Part shown: positions 30,575-38,799 of the stretch, piece by piece
How the letters are laid out: every line of letters begins with the position of its first letter
Numbering within the stretch: position 1 is the first letter of the stretch
Assembly (NCBI RefSeq): GCF_001050115.1
Contig: NZ_CP012024.1
Coordinates: 848,001 to 912,000, forward strand
Source: Bacillus smithii
GTDB lineage: Bacteria; Bacillota; Bacilli; Bacillales; DSM-4216
Reading direction: 5' to 3'
DNA: 64,000 bases
The notes under the pieces: generated by a model
Told to the model about the DNA's origin: nothing
Database searches by the model: none
The model's input: only the letters and a program-made list of their open reading frames with translations
Translations under genes and position numbers: made by a program

Positions 30575-31791
30575 AAACTGTTCAGCAATTATGGAAAGAG
30601 CGATTAAACGGCTATTTATCCGAGATGCGCAAATATTTGCGCTATATATTCAATGATCATCTGCTATTTGTACTGATTTTTGGGGTCGGAGCCGGTGTCT
30701 ACTATTACAGTCAATGGGTAAAAACGTTGGAACCTCATTTTCCAGCCCCGTTTATCATGGCGCTGTTATTGGGGGCTATTCTGGCGTGGTCTCCGATTTA
30801 CACGTACTTAATGCGAGCGGATATCGTCTTTCTGCTTCCGATGGAGGAACGATTAAAAGGCTATTTTCAAAAAGCCATTGTATCTAGTTTTGTCTTTCAA
30901 AGTTATTGGCTGATTTTGTTTCTTGCTGCTTTAATGCCCATGTATGTAAAAGTCAAGGGAGTAAGCTATGCATCGTTCTTTTTGTGGCTTGTGATCTTAT
31001 TCATTTTGAAGTTTTGGAATTTGTTTGTCCGTTGGAACGTGCAGAAGTTTCAAGAAAAAAATATACGTCTTGTTGATCTGATCGTTCGTTTTGTTCTCAA
31101 TGCAGTCTTTTTATATCCGCTGTTCAACCGGACAAACTGGCTTCTTTTCGTCATTGGAGCGTTTCTTTTGATCGTTTATGCCGGCGTTATTCAAAACAAG
31201 AGCAGGCAGCATATTTTAAAATGGGAAATGCTTGTGGAACTAGAAGAAAAAAGAATGATGGCTTTTTATCGCTTTGCCAACTTGTTTACGACGGTCCCTA
31301 ATCTGCAAGGAGACGTAAAAAGAAGAAAATGGCTGGACTTTCTGTTTAAAAAGATTCCATATGGCCCCCATCATGTTTATACGTATTTGTTGTCACGTAC
31401 TTTTGTTCGTGTAAATGAATACATTGGATTGTTTGTCCGCTTGACGCTCATTGGTTTGCTTTTGATCATTTTCAGTCATTCATTACTATTCAAAGTCATC
31501 ATGGCGCTCTTGTTTATTTATTTAACAGGATTCCAGCTTTTTCCGCTGATCCGTCACCACGATGAAAAAATTTGGATGATGTTGTATCCTGTTTCGAAAG
31601 AAAGAAAAAAAACAGCTTTTATGCTGCTTTTGAGGCAGTGTCTTGGATTGCAGGCCTTTTTGTTCGCGGGGGCGGCGTTTTTTCGTTCATGGTTTGAAAG
31701 TGGAATCATACTTGGAGCAGCCGTCTTATTCGTCTTTTTGTTTACCGAAATATACACTCCCCGCAAGCTAGCTAAAATGGAAAACTTGTAA
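30571..31791 (+). CDS. ecsB: EcsB, ABC transporter membrane subunit, 406 aa
   Basis: Membrane partner of EcsA, with several hydrophobic segments in two clusters (residues about 30-60, 65-85, 105-155, 165-210 and 285-395), separated by a polar region with LVELEEKRMMAFYRFANLFTTVP. Its length equals B. subtilis EcsB (about 408 aa). Start overlaps the ecsA stop by 4 bp, so translation is coupled. No ecsC follows; the next gene is a convergent permease. The 136-bp gap after it contains only an imperfect hairpin. Confidence 0.92.
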   Translation: MKTVQQLWKERLNGYLSEMRKYLRYIFNDHLLFVLIFGVGAGVYYYSQWVKTLEPHFPAPFIMALLLGAILAWSPIYTYLMRADIVFLLPMEERLKGYFQKAIVSSFVFQSYWLILFLAALMPMYVKVKGVSYASFFLWLVILFILKFWNLFVRWNVQKFQEKNIRLVDLIVRFVLNAVFLYPLFNRTNWLLFVIGAFLLIVYAGVIQNKSRQHILKWEMLVELEEKRMMAFYRFANLFTTVPNLQGDVKRRKWLDFLFKKIPYGPHHVYTYLLSRTFVRVNEYIGLFVRLTLIGLLLIIFSHSLLFKVIMALLFIYLTGFQLFPLIRHHDEKIWMMLYPVSKERKKTAFMLLLRQCLGLQAFLFAGAAFFRSWFESGIILGAAVLFVFLFTEIYTPRKLAKMENL

Positions 31792-31927
31792 GACCGTTTT
31801 CTGGCATCTGGTTTAGACTTCGTAAGTACTTGAAAAAAGGGAATTCATTCGTGATGCAGCAATGTTTTTTCGTGGTACTGCTTCTTAGATGGCGGTCATA
31901 GCTTAAGGGTATGCCGTCTGCTGAAAA

Positions 31928-33319
31928 TCATAATAGGAATACTGCGACAATGGTTGTCACCAAGAGGCCGAAGCATACGGGAATTAAATTTCTTCGTGCC
32001 AGTTCAAAAGGATCGACATCGCATATGGCCGCAGCAGGAATCAAAGCCCAAGGAATTAAAGTGCCTCCTCCAACCCAAATCGCTGCTACTTGGCCGAGAG
32101 CCGTTAAAACGGCTGTTCCGCCTGATAGAGAGTGGGAAAAAATTTTAGCGATTGATCCGGCAAGAGAAATGCCGGAGAATCCTGAACCATCTAGGCCGGT
32201 AATGGCCCCGATGACGGTCATAGTCACGGCCCCCATTTCTTTCGTCAAGGGGACAAGGGCAGCGAGAGAAGCGCCAAGGTCGTTGACAATGCCATTGGAT
32301 GTATGAGGAAGGTAGTCGCCGATTATTTTCGAAAAACCGGCATCGCCTAGATAAAAGAAAGCGGCAATGGGAATAACAGGTGCGAATACTTTAAAACCAA
32401 ATTGGAATCCTTCCATTAAAAAAAGGGTGGTTTTTTCTAACCCTTTCCCTTTATAGCTGATCAACGCGATCAGGAAGAGAATGATAATGGCGGTTCCCCC
32501 GATAAGTGCTGTTGCGTCTCCGCCTTGTAAGTGATAAAAAAACAGGAAAAATATATCAATGGCAAAAAAGAGTGGTATCAGGATCGCAAATATTTGCTTT
32601 GTTCTGAAGGAAAGGGAGGTGTCGATTTTATTCTCTTGACGGTTGGTGGAAACGAGGCTGCTGCTCGAAAGCTTTCCTTTTTTCATATCGATTTTTAGCT
32701 GAATGAAAGCCATTAGTGTGGCGGAGATTCCCATAACGGCTACGAGAGGGAGGCTGGCATGAATCACATCTTGTACGGCAATTCCTGCTGCGTCGGCCGT
32801 TAATTTAGGAGCTGCCTGAATGACGAAATCGCCGGAAAGGGCGATTCCATGGCCGAATAAATTCATGGCCATTGCCGCGCCGATGGCAGGCAACCCTGCT
32901 CGTATCGCAACCGGAACAAGTACAGCTCCCAATAAAGCAACTGCCGGTGTCGGCCAAAAAAACCAGGAAATTAACAACATTAGTAATCCGATGATCCAGA
33001 ATCCTGTGTCAGGAGAACGGATGAATTTTGTAAATGGAGCAATGATGACTTCGTTGATTCCAGTTTTCATTAAGCTGTTGCTCATGGCGACAATCATGGA
33101 AATGATGAGAATGGTCGGCAACAGCTCCGAGATTGCGTATACGAAACTGGTAAATATACTGATGATCGACGCGGTGACTGATCCGGTAGCTGTAAAAGCG
33201 ATGAAAAAGATGCCGATAATACATAAGATCGTCGTATCTTTGCGGAGAATCATGAAAAGGATCACGAGTGCGATAAAAAGAACGTACACCCAATGAATCA
33301 ACGTTAAGTCGATTGGCAT
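31928..33319 (-). CDS. yhfA: YhfA-like permease of the GntP/citrate-transporter type, 463 aa
   Basis: Polytopic transporter with roughly 11-12 hydrophobic segments. Conserved-looking blocks: ELLPTILIISMIVAMSNSLMKTGINE, WFFWPTPAVALLGAVLVPVAIRAGLP, MNLFGHGIALSGDFVIQAAPKLTADAAGI, and the C-terminal AIWVGGGTLIPWALIPAAAICDVDP. It matches my memory of YhfA of B. subtilis in length and N-terminus (about 463 aa). Substrate unknown. In B. subtilis yhfA follows yhgE; here it sits between ecsB and hmoB, a local rearrangement. The upstream 255 bp holds no other gene. Confidence 0.82.
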   Translation of the reverse strand: MPIDLTLIHWVYVLFIALVILFMILRKDTTILCIIGIFFIAFTATGSVTASIISIFTSFVYAISELLPTILIISMIVAMSNSLMKTGINEVIIAPFTKFIRSPDTGFWIIGLLMLLISWFFWPTPAVALLGAVLVPVAIRAGLPAIGAAMAMNLFGHGIALSGDFVIQAAPKLTADAAGIAVQDVIHASLPLVAVMGISATLMAFIQLKIDMKKGKLSSSSLVSTNRQENKIDTSLSFRTKQIFAILIPLFFAIDIFFLFFYHLQGGDATALIGGTAIIILFLIALISYKGKGLEKTTLFLMEGFQFGFKVFAPVIPIAAFFYLGDAGFSKIIGDYLPHTSNGIVNDLGASLAALVPLTKEMGAVTMTVIGAITGLDGSGFSGISLAGSIAKIFSHSLSGGTAVLTALGQVAAIWVGGGTLIPWALIPAAAICDVDPFELARRNLIPVCFGLLVTTIVAVFLL

Positions 33320-33574
33320 GTTGTATCTACTCCTTTATTCACAGACTTCGCTAGGCGTTTATCACACTATTTTGTTTCAAAGTATGAATCATCCTTAGAA
33401 GTTGTGAATGAAAGGAGCGTCGAATAAAAAAATGATTGAAAGAAAAAAGAAAGACGTTATTTCCTTGGAAATGTGAAATTTTAGCAGTCCGACAGCGTAG
33501 TTTAAATAATCACTTTGGAGCTTGATCTAAGACTGCAGTAAAAAGTTTAGTTGTAGCGACCATCACGACGTGGA

Positions 33575-34093
33575 TTACGATTGTTCTTCTTTCGGTATTA
33601 AATAGGTTTTGACGTAAGAAGGACGAGGGAAAATAGTGATTTTACTCTTTGGTTCTTTTTCAGTTTCTTGTTTAGAGTGGGCTTTTTTGAACGCTTGGGA
33701 TTTTTTCCAGTTTTGAAAAGACTGTTCGTCTTTCCAGCAAGTCAATACAATATATGTATCTGATTTCAAAGGGCGAAGGAGTCTAAAGGCTTTATAGCCC
33801 GGCATTTTTTCAAGATTGCCCGATCTGTTTTTGAATCGGTATTCAAAAACAGGGCGGCCTTCATCCGTAACGGGAATATGGTTCATGACAAAAAAACCGC
33901 TTTTTTTGTCTAAAAGGCCAGATGAATCAATCACTTCATACGATCTGGGGGATTGGAATACGGATTTTTTCTCGGTTTCGTGAAGGAGTAAAGCGCTTTC
34001 TTCGTTTTCCATAAGGATCATCGTTTCGTGTTCATATTTTTGGAGAATCGTTCGTAAATAATCGAACGTCCCGGTGGTCATGTAAATATTCAT
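33575..34093 (-). CDS. hmoB: HmoB (YhgC), haem-degrading monooxygenase, 172 aa
   Basis: ABM-fold (antibiotic biosynthesis monooxygenase) haem oxygenase of the IsdG/HmoB type. The N-terminal half is a divergent fold repeat (MNIYMTTGTFDYLRTIL); the C-terminal half carries the catalytic-type region VMNHIPVTDEGRPVFEYRFKNRSGNLEKMPGYKAFRLLRP followed by YIVLTCWKDEQSFQNWKKSQAFKKAH, where the W..F..W..S..F..A.H pattern is typical. It sits divergent from hemE, so haem breakdown and haem synthesis are side by side, as in B. subtilis. Confidence 0.88.
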   Translation of the reverse strand: MNIYMTTGTFDYLRTILQKYEHETMILMENEESALLLHETEKKSVFQSPRSYEVIDSSGLLDKKSGFFVMNHIPVTDEGRPVFEYRFKNRSGNLEKMPGYKAFRLLRPLKSDTYIVLTCWKDEQSFQNWKKSQAFKKAHSKQETEKEPKSKITIFPRPSYVKTYLIPKEEQS

Positions 34094-34508
34094 TTTTTCA
34101 CCCCATTTTCTTTTTTGGAAAGGACTTTTGTGAACTGCGCAATTGGAAAGGACATGGAATCCACCTTTAGTCCATCGTTCTCATTGGCATTTTGCCCATG
34201 TATCAGAATAAAAGGGCTATCTGCTTTTATGAACTTTCCAATATTTAGTTTAAAATTTCCATACTATGAGTTCAATGAAACATTATAAACAAAATCGGCG
34301 GTTTTATGACATTTCACTCGCTTGCCTATACAATTTACTCAAAAAGCACTATAGTGTAAAGCATGTAATAGATCGTGAGAATGAAGGATCGCCGGTTGCA
34401 ACGACCTATATTTATTTAAATGTAAAAATGTGATTTCTCTTGAAAATCATTCATAGCTTTTTCATTTTGAATACGACTTTACTCATATGAAAGGTGGAAG
34501 ATAAATAC
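34094..34508. other. hmoB-hemE divergent intergenic region
   Basis: About 415 bp that must contain the promoters of hmoB and hemEHY. A dyad-like TTTAC...GTAAA around CACTATAGTG lies near 34329-34356, but I cannot assign -35/-10 pairs with confidence. No coding feature is supportable. Confidence 0.4.
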
Positions 34509-35546
34509 ATGAGAATGGTAAATGATACTTTAATCAAGGCTGCTAAAGGAGAGCCGACAGACTATGTGCCGGTTTGGTATATGAGGCAAGCGGGCCGTTC
34601 GCAGCCTGAGTATCGGGCATTAAAAGAAAAATATTCATTGTTTGAAATTACACATCAACCGGAATTATGCGCCTATGTGACAAGATTGCCTGTTGAACAA
34701 TACAATGTGGATGCAGCCATCCTTTATAAAGATATTATGTCGCCTCTGCCGGCGATTGGAGTGAAAGTAGACATTCGATCGGGAGTAGGTCCGGTTATTG
34801 ACAATCCGATTCGTTCTCTTGCGGATGTGGAAAAACTTGGCCAAATCCATCCGGAACAGGATGTGCCATATGTACTGGAAACCATTCGAATTTTAACGAA
34901 AGAGCAGCTGACGGTTCCATTGATCGGATTCGCCGGTGCACCTTTTACGTTGGCCAGTTATATGATTGAAGGAGGTCCATCCAAACATTACAACAAAACT
35001 AAAGCGTTTATGTATGCGGAACCTGTCGCTTGGCACGCTTTGATGGACAAGCTGGCCGATATGACTATCGCTTATGTTCGGGCGCAGATCAATGCGGGAG
35101 TAAGCGCCGTTCAAATCTTTGATTCTTGGGTAGGAGCTGTCAATGAAGAAGATTACCGTGTATACGTGAAGCCAGCTATGCAAAAAATTTTTAGTGAACT
35201 AAAAAATGAGCATGTTCCGCTTATCATGTTCGGAGTTGGTGCAACTCATTTAGTAAAAGAATGGAACGACCTTCCTTTAGACGTCATTGGTCTTGATTGG
35301 AGAATGGAGATTCGCAAAGCAAGAGAATTGGGAGTGACAAAATCGCTTCAAGGCAATTTAGACCCGGCAGTGCTGCTTGCTCCTTGGAAAGTGATCGAAG
35401 AAAAAGTGAAACGGATTTTGGATCAAGGTTTGGAAACACCGGGATTCATTTTCAATCTTGGTCATGGAGTTTTTCCTGAAGTTCAGCCGGATACTTTGAA
35501 AAAGCTAACCGAATTTATTCATGATTACAGTTCAAAAAGAGTTTAA
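34509..35546 (+). CDS. hemE: HemE, uroporphyrinogen decarboxylase, 345 aa
   Basis: Converts uroporphyrinogen III to coproporphyrinogen III. The N-terminal signature [16 protein letters not shown] with the substrate-binding arginines is intact, as is the second signature region [17 protein letters not shown]. Further family blocks are [32 protein letters not shown] and [14 protein letters not shown]. Start at MRMVND, about 11 nt after AAAGGTGG; the GTG version five codons earlier sits on that signal. First gene of a hemE-hemH-hemY cluster with 69- and 23-bp gaps. Confidence 0.96.
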   Translation: MRMVNDTLIKAAKGEPTDYVPVWYMRQAGRSQPEYRALKEKYSLFEITHQPELCAYVTRLPVEQYNVDAAILYKDIMSPLPAIGVKVDIRSGVGPVIDNPIRSLADVEKLGQIHPEQDVPYVLETIRILTKEQLTVPLIGFAGAPFTLASYMIEGGPSKHYNKTKAFMYAEPVAWHALMDKLADMTIAYVRAQINAGVSAVQIFDSWVGAVNEEDYRVYVKPAMQKIFSELKNEHVPLIMFGVGATHLVKEWNDLPLDVIGLDWRMEIRKARELGVTKSLQGNLDPAVLLAPWKVIEEKVKRILDQGLETPGFIFNLGHGVFPEVQPDTLKKLTEFIHDYSSKRV

Positions 35547-35615
35547 AAATAAAAGAAACTTATTTTTTGTAAATTTCCTTTCATTTTGACAAAATAATTA
35601 ATTGAGGTGGCTCTT

Positions 35616-36548
35616 ATGGAAAGGAAAAAGATAGGATTACTTGTTATGGCATACGGCACTCCAAACAATGAAGAGGATATTGAACGGTATTATACGCATA
35701 TTCGACATGGAAGAAAACCATCGGAGGATATGCTGGAGGATTTAAGAAGACGTTATAAGGCGATTGGGGGAATTTCCCCGCTTGCAAAAATTACGAATGA
35801 ACAAGCTGAAAAACTAACAGCTCGATTAAATGAACTTCAAGATCAAGTGGAATTTCGATTATATATTGGGTTGAAGCATATCGAACCATTTATTGAAGAT
35901 GCCGTAAAGCAAATGCATGAAGACGGTATAGAAGAAGCCGTTTCGATTGTACTTGCTCCGCATTTCTCTTCTTTCAGCGTGAAATCGTATAACGAAAGGG
36001 CAAAATCGGAGGCAGAAAAGCTTGGCGGACCAAGGATCAGCTCGATTGAAAGTTGGTATCGTGAGCCGAAATTCATCGATTACTGGGTGAATCAAATCAA
36101 AAAAGTTTACGAACAAATGCCGGATGAGGAGCGCAAATCTTCTGTCCTGATTTTTTCTGCTCATAGTCTTCCAGAAAAAATATTGCAATTTAACGATCCT
36201 TATCCAGAACAACTGAAAGAAACAGCTCAATTGATCGCTGATAAGGTGGGGGTCAAAGATTATGCCATCGGATGGCAAAGTGCCGGAAATACCCCTGAAC
36301 CATGGCTTGGACCGGATGTCCAAGATTTGACAAGAGATTTGCATCAGAAAAAAGGATATAAAGCGTATGTCTATGTGCCAGTCGGTTTTGTTGCCGATCA
36401 TTTGGAAGTATTATATGACAACGATTATGAATGTAAAGTAGTCACACAAGAGATTGGTGCTTCCTATTATCGGCCGGAAATGCCTAATGCAAAGCCGGAA
36501 TTTATTGATGCTTTAGCAACGGTTGTTTTAAAACACATAAATAAATAA
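35616..36548 (+). CDS. hemH: HemH (CpfC), ferrochelatase acting on coproporphyrin III, 310 aa
   Basis: Inserts Fe2+ into coproporphyrin III in the Gram-positive haem pathway. Catalytic His183 lies in [11 protein letters not shown]; the acidic partner is in [14 protein letters not shown]. The substrate region [28 protein letters not shown] is typical of Firmicute ferrochelatases. Length is exactly that of B. subtilis HemH (310 aa) when starting at MERKKIG, which has GAGGTGG 5 nt upstream; the ORF also has an in-frame GTG three codons before, which I reject. Confidence 0.96.
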   Translation: MERKKIGLLVMAYGTPNNEEDIERYYTHIRHGRKPSEDMLEDLRRRYKAIGGISPLAKITNEQAEKLTARLNELQDQVEFRLYIGLKHIEPFIEDAVKQMHEDGIEEAVSIVLAPHFSSFSVKSYNERAKSEAEKLGGPRISSIESWYREPKFIDYWVNQIKKVYEQMPDEERKSSVLIFSAHSLPEKILQFNDPYPEQLKETAQLIADKVGVKDYAIGWQSAGNTPEPWLGPDVQDLTRDLHQKKGYKAYVYVPVGFVADHLEVLYDNDYECKVVTQEIGASYYRPEMPNAKPEFIDALATVVLKHINK

Positions 36549-36571
36549 GAAGTTTTAGAAGAAGGCGATGT

Positions 36572-37993
36572 ATGGTGAGTGAATCAAAAAAAGTGGCGGT
36601 CATAGGCGGAGGAATTACCGGATTAACAGCCGCTTATTATTTGCAAAAAGCGGCTCAAGAAAAAAAACTTCCATTGGAAGTCACATTAATTGAATCCTCC
36701 CCTAGACTCGGAGGAAAAATCCAAACGATCCGCAAAGATGGATTTGTAATTGAAAGAGGGCCTGATTCTTATCTGGCTCGAAAAAAAAGTGCAACTAGAC
36801 TGGCAGAAAATGTGGGGATTGCGGATCAATTGGTCAGCAATGCGACCGGTCAATCTTATGTGCTAGTAAATGAAAGGCTTTATCCCATTCCCGGCGGTTC
36901 TGTTATGGGAATTCCAACACAAATATTCCCTTTTGTTGTAACCGGATTATTCTCTTTTACCGGCAAACTAAGAGCCGCTTTCGATTTTCTTTTGCCTCGT
37001 TCCAAACCGCAAAAAGATCAAGCTTTGGGACCATTTCTTAGAAGGAGATTCGGGGATGAAGTGGTGGAAAATTTGGTTGAACCCCTTTTATCCGGAATTT
37101 ATGCAGGGGATATCGACCAAATGAGTTTAATGGCTACTTTTCCACAATTTTACACAATAGAACAAAAATATCGCAGTTTAATCTTAGGAATGAAAAAAAC
37201 GACGCCAAACTCCTCCCAAAAGCCAGCGGGCGGGCAAAAAAAAGGCGGATTTCTCACTTTCCGTCACGGATTGGAAACGTTAGTGGAAGCTGTAGAAAGT
37301 CAGTTGATAAAAAGTTCAGTGTTAAAAGGAACACGTGTGGTGAAAATTGAAAAAGAGGAAGACCAATATCGTTTGCTTTTGCATAACGGTGAAGCACTTC
37401 GCACAGATAGCGTAGTTCTTGCCACACCTCATGGAGTTGTTCCGGATATGCTTCCACAATACGATTTCTATTCTCCATTGAAAGATATGAAATCCACTTC
37501 GGTCGCAACCATCGCGATGGCTTTCCCCTCGGAAGCGATTGAACAAGACATAGACGGAACAGGATTTGTGGTATCGAGAAACAGCGATTTCACCATTACG
37601 GCCTGTACGTGGACTCATAAAAAATGGCCTCACACGACTCCAAAGGGAAAAGTATTGCTGCGCTGCTATGTAGGGCGTGCCGGTGACGAAACGGTAGTGG
37701 ACTTATCAGATTCGGAACTTGAAAAAATTGTATTGGAAGATTTAAATAAGACGATGAATATTTCCATGAAACCGGATTTCACGATTGTCACCCGTTGGAA
37801 AAACGCCATGCCGCAATATGCGGTAGGACATATAGAACGGATGGAAAAGATTAAGCAAAGTACGCAAAAGGAATTGCCGGGTCTTTTTTTGGCAGGAAGC
37901 TCGTATGAGGGACTCGGTGTTCCGGATTGCATCGACCAAGGCGAAGAAGCTGTGGAAAAAGTATTGGCTTTTTTAGGGATGAATGGGAAATAG
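36572..37993 (+). CDS. hemY: HemY (CgoX), coproporphyrinogen III oxidase, 473 aa
   Basis: FAD-dependent, oxygen-requiring oxidase that converts coproporphyrinogen III to coproporphyrin III. Dinucleotide-binding motif VAVIGGGITGLTAAYYL at residues 8-24, then ESSPRLGGKIQTIRKDGFVIERGPDSYLARK. The C-terminal FAD segment is FLAGSSYEGLGVPDCIDQGEEAVEKVL. Length matches B. subtilis HemY (about 470 aa). Begins 23 bp after hemH and is followed by a terminator that overlaps its stop, closing the hem cluster. Confidence 0.96.
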   Translation: MVSESKKVAVIGGGITGLTAAYYLQKAAQEKKLPLEVTLIESSPRLGGKIQTIRKDGFVIERGPDSYLARKKSATRLAENVGIADQLVSNATGQSYVLVNERLYPIPGGSVMGIPTQIFPFVVTGLFSFTGKLRAAFDFLLPRSKPQKDQALGPFLRRRFGDEVVENLVEPLLSGIYAGDIDQMSLMATFPQFYTIEQKYRSLILGMKKTTPNSSQKPAGGQKKGGFLTFRHGLETLVEAVESQLIKSSVLKGTRVVKIEKEEDQYRLLLHNGEALRTDSVVLATPHGVVPDMLPQYDFYSPLKDMKSTSVATIAMAFPSEAIEQDIDGTGFVVSRNSDFTITACTWTHKKWPHTTPKGKVLLRCYVGRAGDETVVDLSDSELEKIVLEDLNKTMNISMKPDFTIVTRWKNAMPQYAVGHIERMEKIKQSTQKELPGLFLAGSSYEGLGVPDCIDQGEEAVEKVLAFLGMNGK

Positions 37994-38021
37994 GCCGCTG
38001 ATTGGCGGTCTATTTTTTTGT
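37991..38021 (+). terminator. terminator after hemY
   Basis: ATAGGCCGC and GCGGTCTAT pair across a TGATTG loop, with the stop codon in the left arm, followed by seven T. Confidence 0.9.
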
Positions 38022-38073
38022 CTTCTTGATGAAAAAATTTGGAAAAAAGCAGTATTTTGACGTATCGATATCA

Positions 38074-38102
38074 TTGCAAAGAATGATCAAGTGTGATATA
38101 GT
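38074..38102 (+). promoter_or_regulatory. yhgD promoter
   Basis: TTGCAA (38074-38079), 17-bp spacer, TATAGT (38097-38102). A good sigma-A match 60 bp before the yhgD start. Confidence 0.65.
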
Positions 38103-38118
38103 ATTTTTCGTTAAAACT

Positions 38119-38147
38119 AAATGACTAAATTATTATTTTGGTCATTT
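38119..38147. promoter_or_regulatory. candidate YhgD (TetR-type) operator
   Basis: AAATGACTAAA (38119-38129) and TTTGGTCATTT (38137-38147) form an inverted repeat with one mismatch, 7-bp centre. It lies just downstream of the predicted transcription start and before the ribosome binding site, where a TetR dimer could repress yhgDE. Confidence 0.7.
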
Positions 38148-38161
38148 TGCGAGGTGATAAA

Positions 38162-38734
38162 GTGTCTGTCGATCGAAAAAAGCAGATTCTGGATGCGGCG
38201 GCCAAGTCGTTTTCATTATTTGGATACAAGGCCACTACGATGGATCAAGTAGCAAAGCTTGCGAATGTTGGAAAAGGGACTATTTATAATTTTTTTAAAA
38301 ATAAAGAAGACTTATTTCACGAAATTGTTTCTTCATTAATTGCAGAAATGAAAGAAGCGGCAGAACAATCATTTGATGAAGAAGATTCATTCGTTGAAAA
38401 AGTTCATCGTGCTTTGTATCAGGTGCTCGATTTTCGGAGAAAACATCAACTCACCATCAAGCTCTTTCAAGAGGCGAGAGAAATGGGGACACCGGTCGTT
38501 TTAGAGGTGATGGATAAAATCGAACGTTCCATTTTAGATTACATCCGAGATAAAATCGAAATGGGAATAAAACACGGAGAAATTAAGAATTGCAATCCTG
38601 AAGTGACAGCTTTTGTCATTCTAAAAACGTATATTTCGCTTATTTTTGATTGGGAGAGGGATCATGACCCCCTTGAAAAAGATGAAATCGCTCGATTGTT
38701 TGACTTGTATTTTTTTCAAGGACTGTCCAAATAG
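38162..38734 (+). CDS. yhgD: YhgD, TetR-family regulator, 190 aa
   Basis: One-component transcription repressor. The N-terminal helix-turn-helix is clear: KKQILDAAAKSFSLFGYKATTMDQVAKLANVGKGTIYNFFKNKEDLF. The C-terminal helical domain would bind an unknown ligand. Start at the GTG of VSVDRKK, because GCGAGGTGAT is upstream and gives the B. subtilis YhgD length (191 aa); the longer ATG form starts inside the operator-like repeat. Directly followed by yhgE, which it probably controls. Confidence 0.9.
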   Translation: MSVDRKKQILDAAAKSFSLFGYKATTMDQVAKLANVGKGTIYNFFKNKEDLFHEIVSSLIAEMKEAAEQSFDEEDSFVEKVHRALYQVLDFRRKHQLTIKLFQEAREMGTPVVLEVMDKIERSILDYIRDKIEMGIKHGEIKNCNPEVTAFVILKTYISLIFDWERDHDPLEKDEIARLFDLYFFQGLSK

Positions 38735-38799
38735 GAAAATCTTTCTCTTTTTCTCGATGATGATGAAATGAAAAATGAAAAATTGGGAAGGGGATTGTC

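Noticed and set aside
32820-33296. 158-codon plus-strand frame opposite the yhfA-like permease
   Set aside because: It is the antisense shadow of a clear membrane protein gene.
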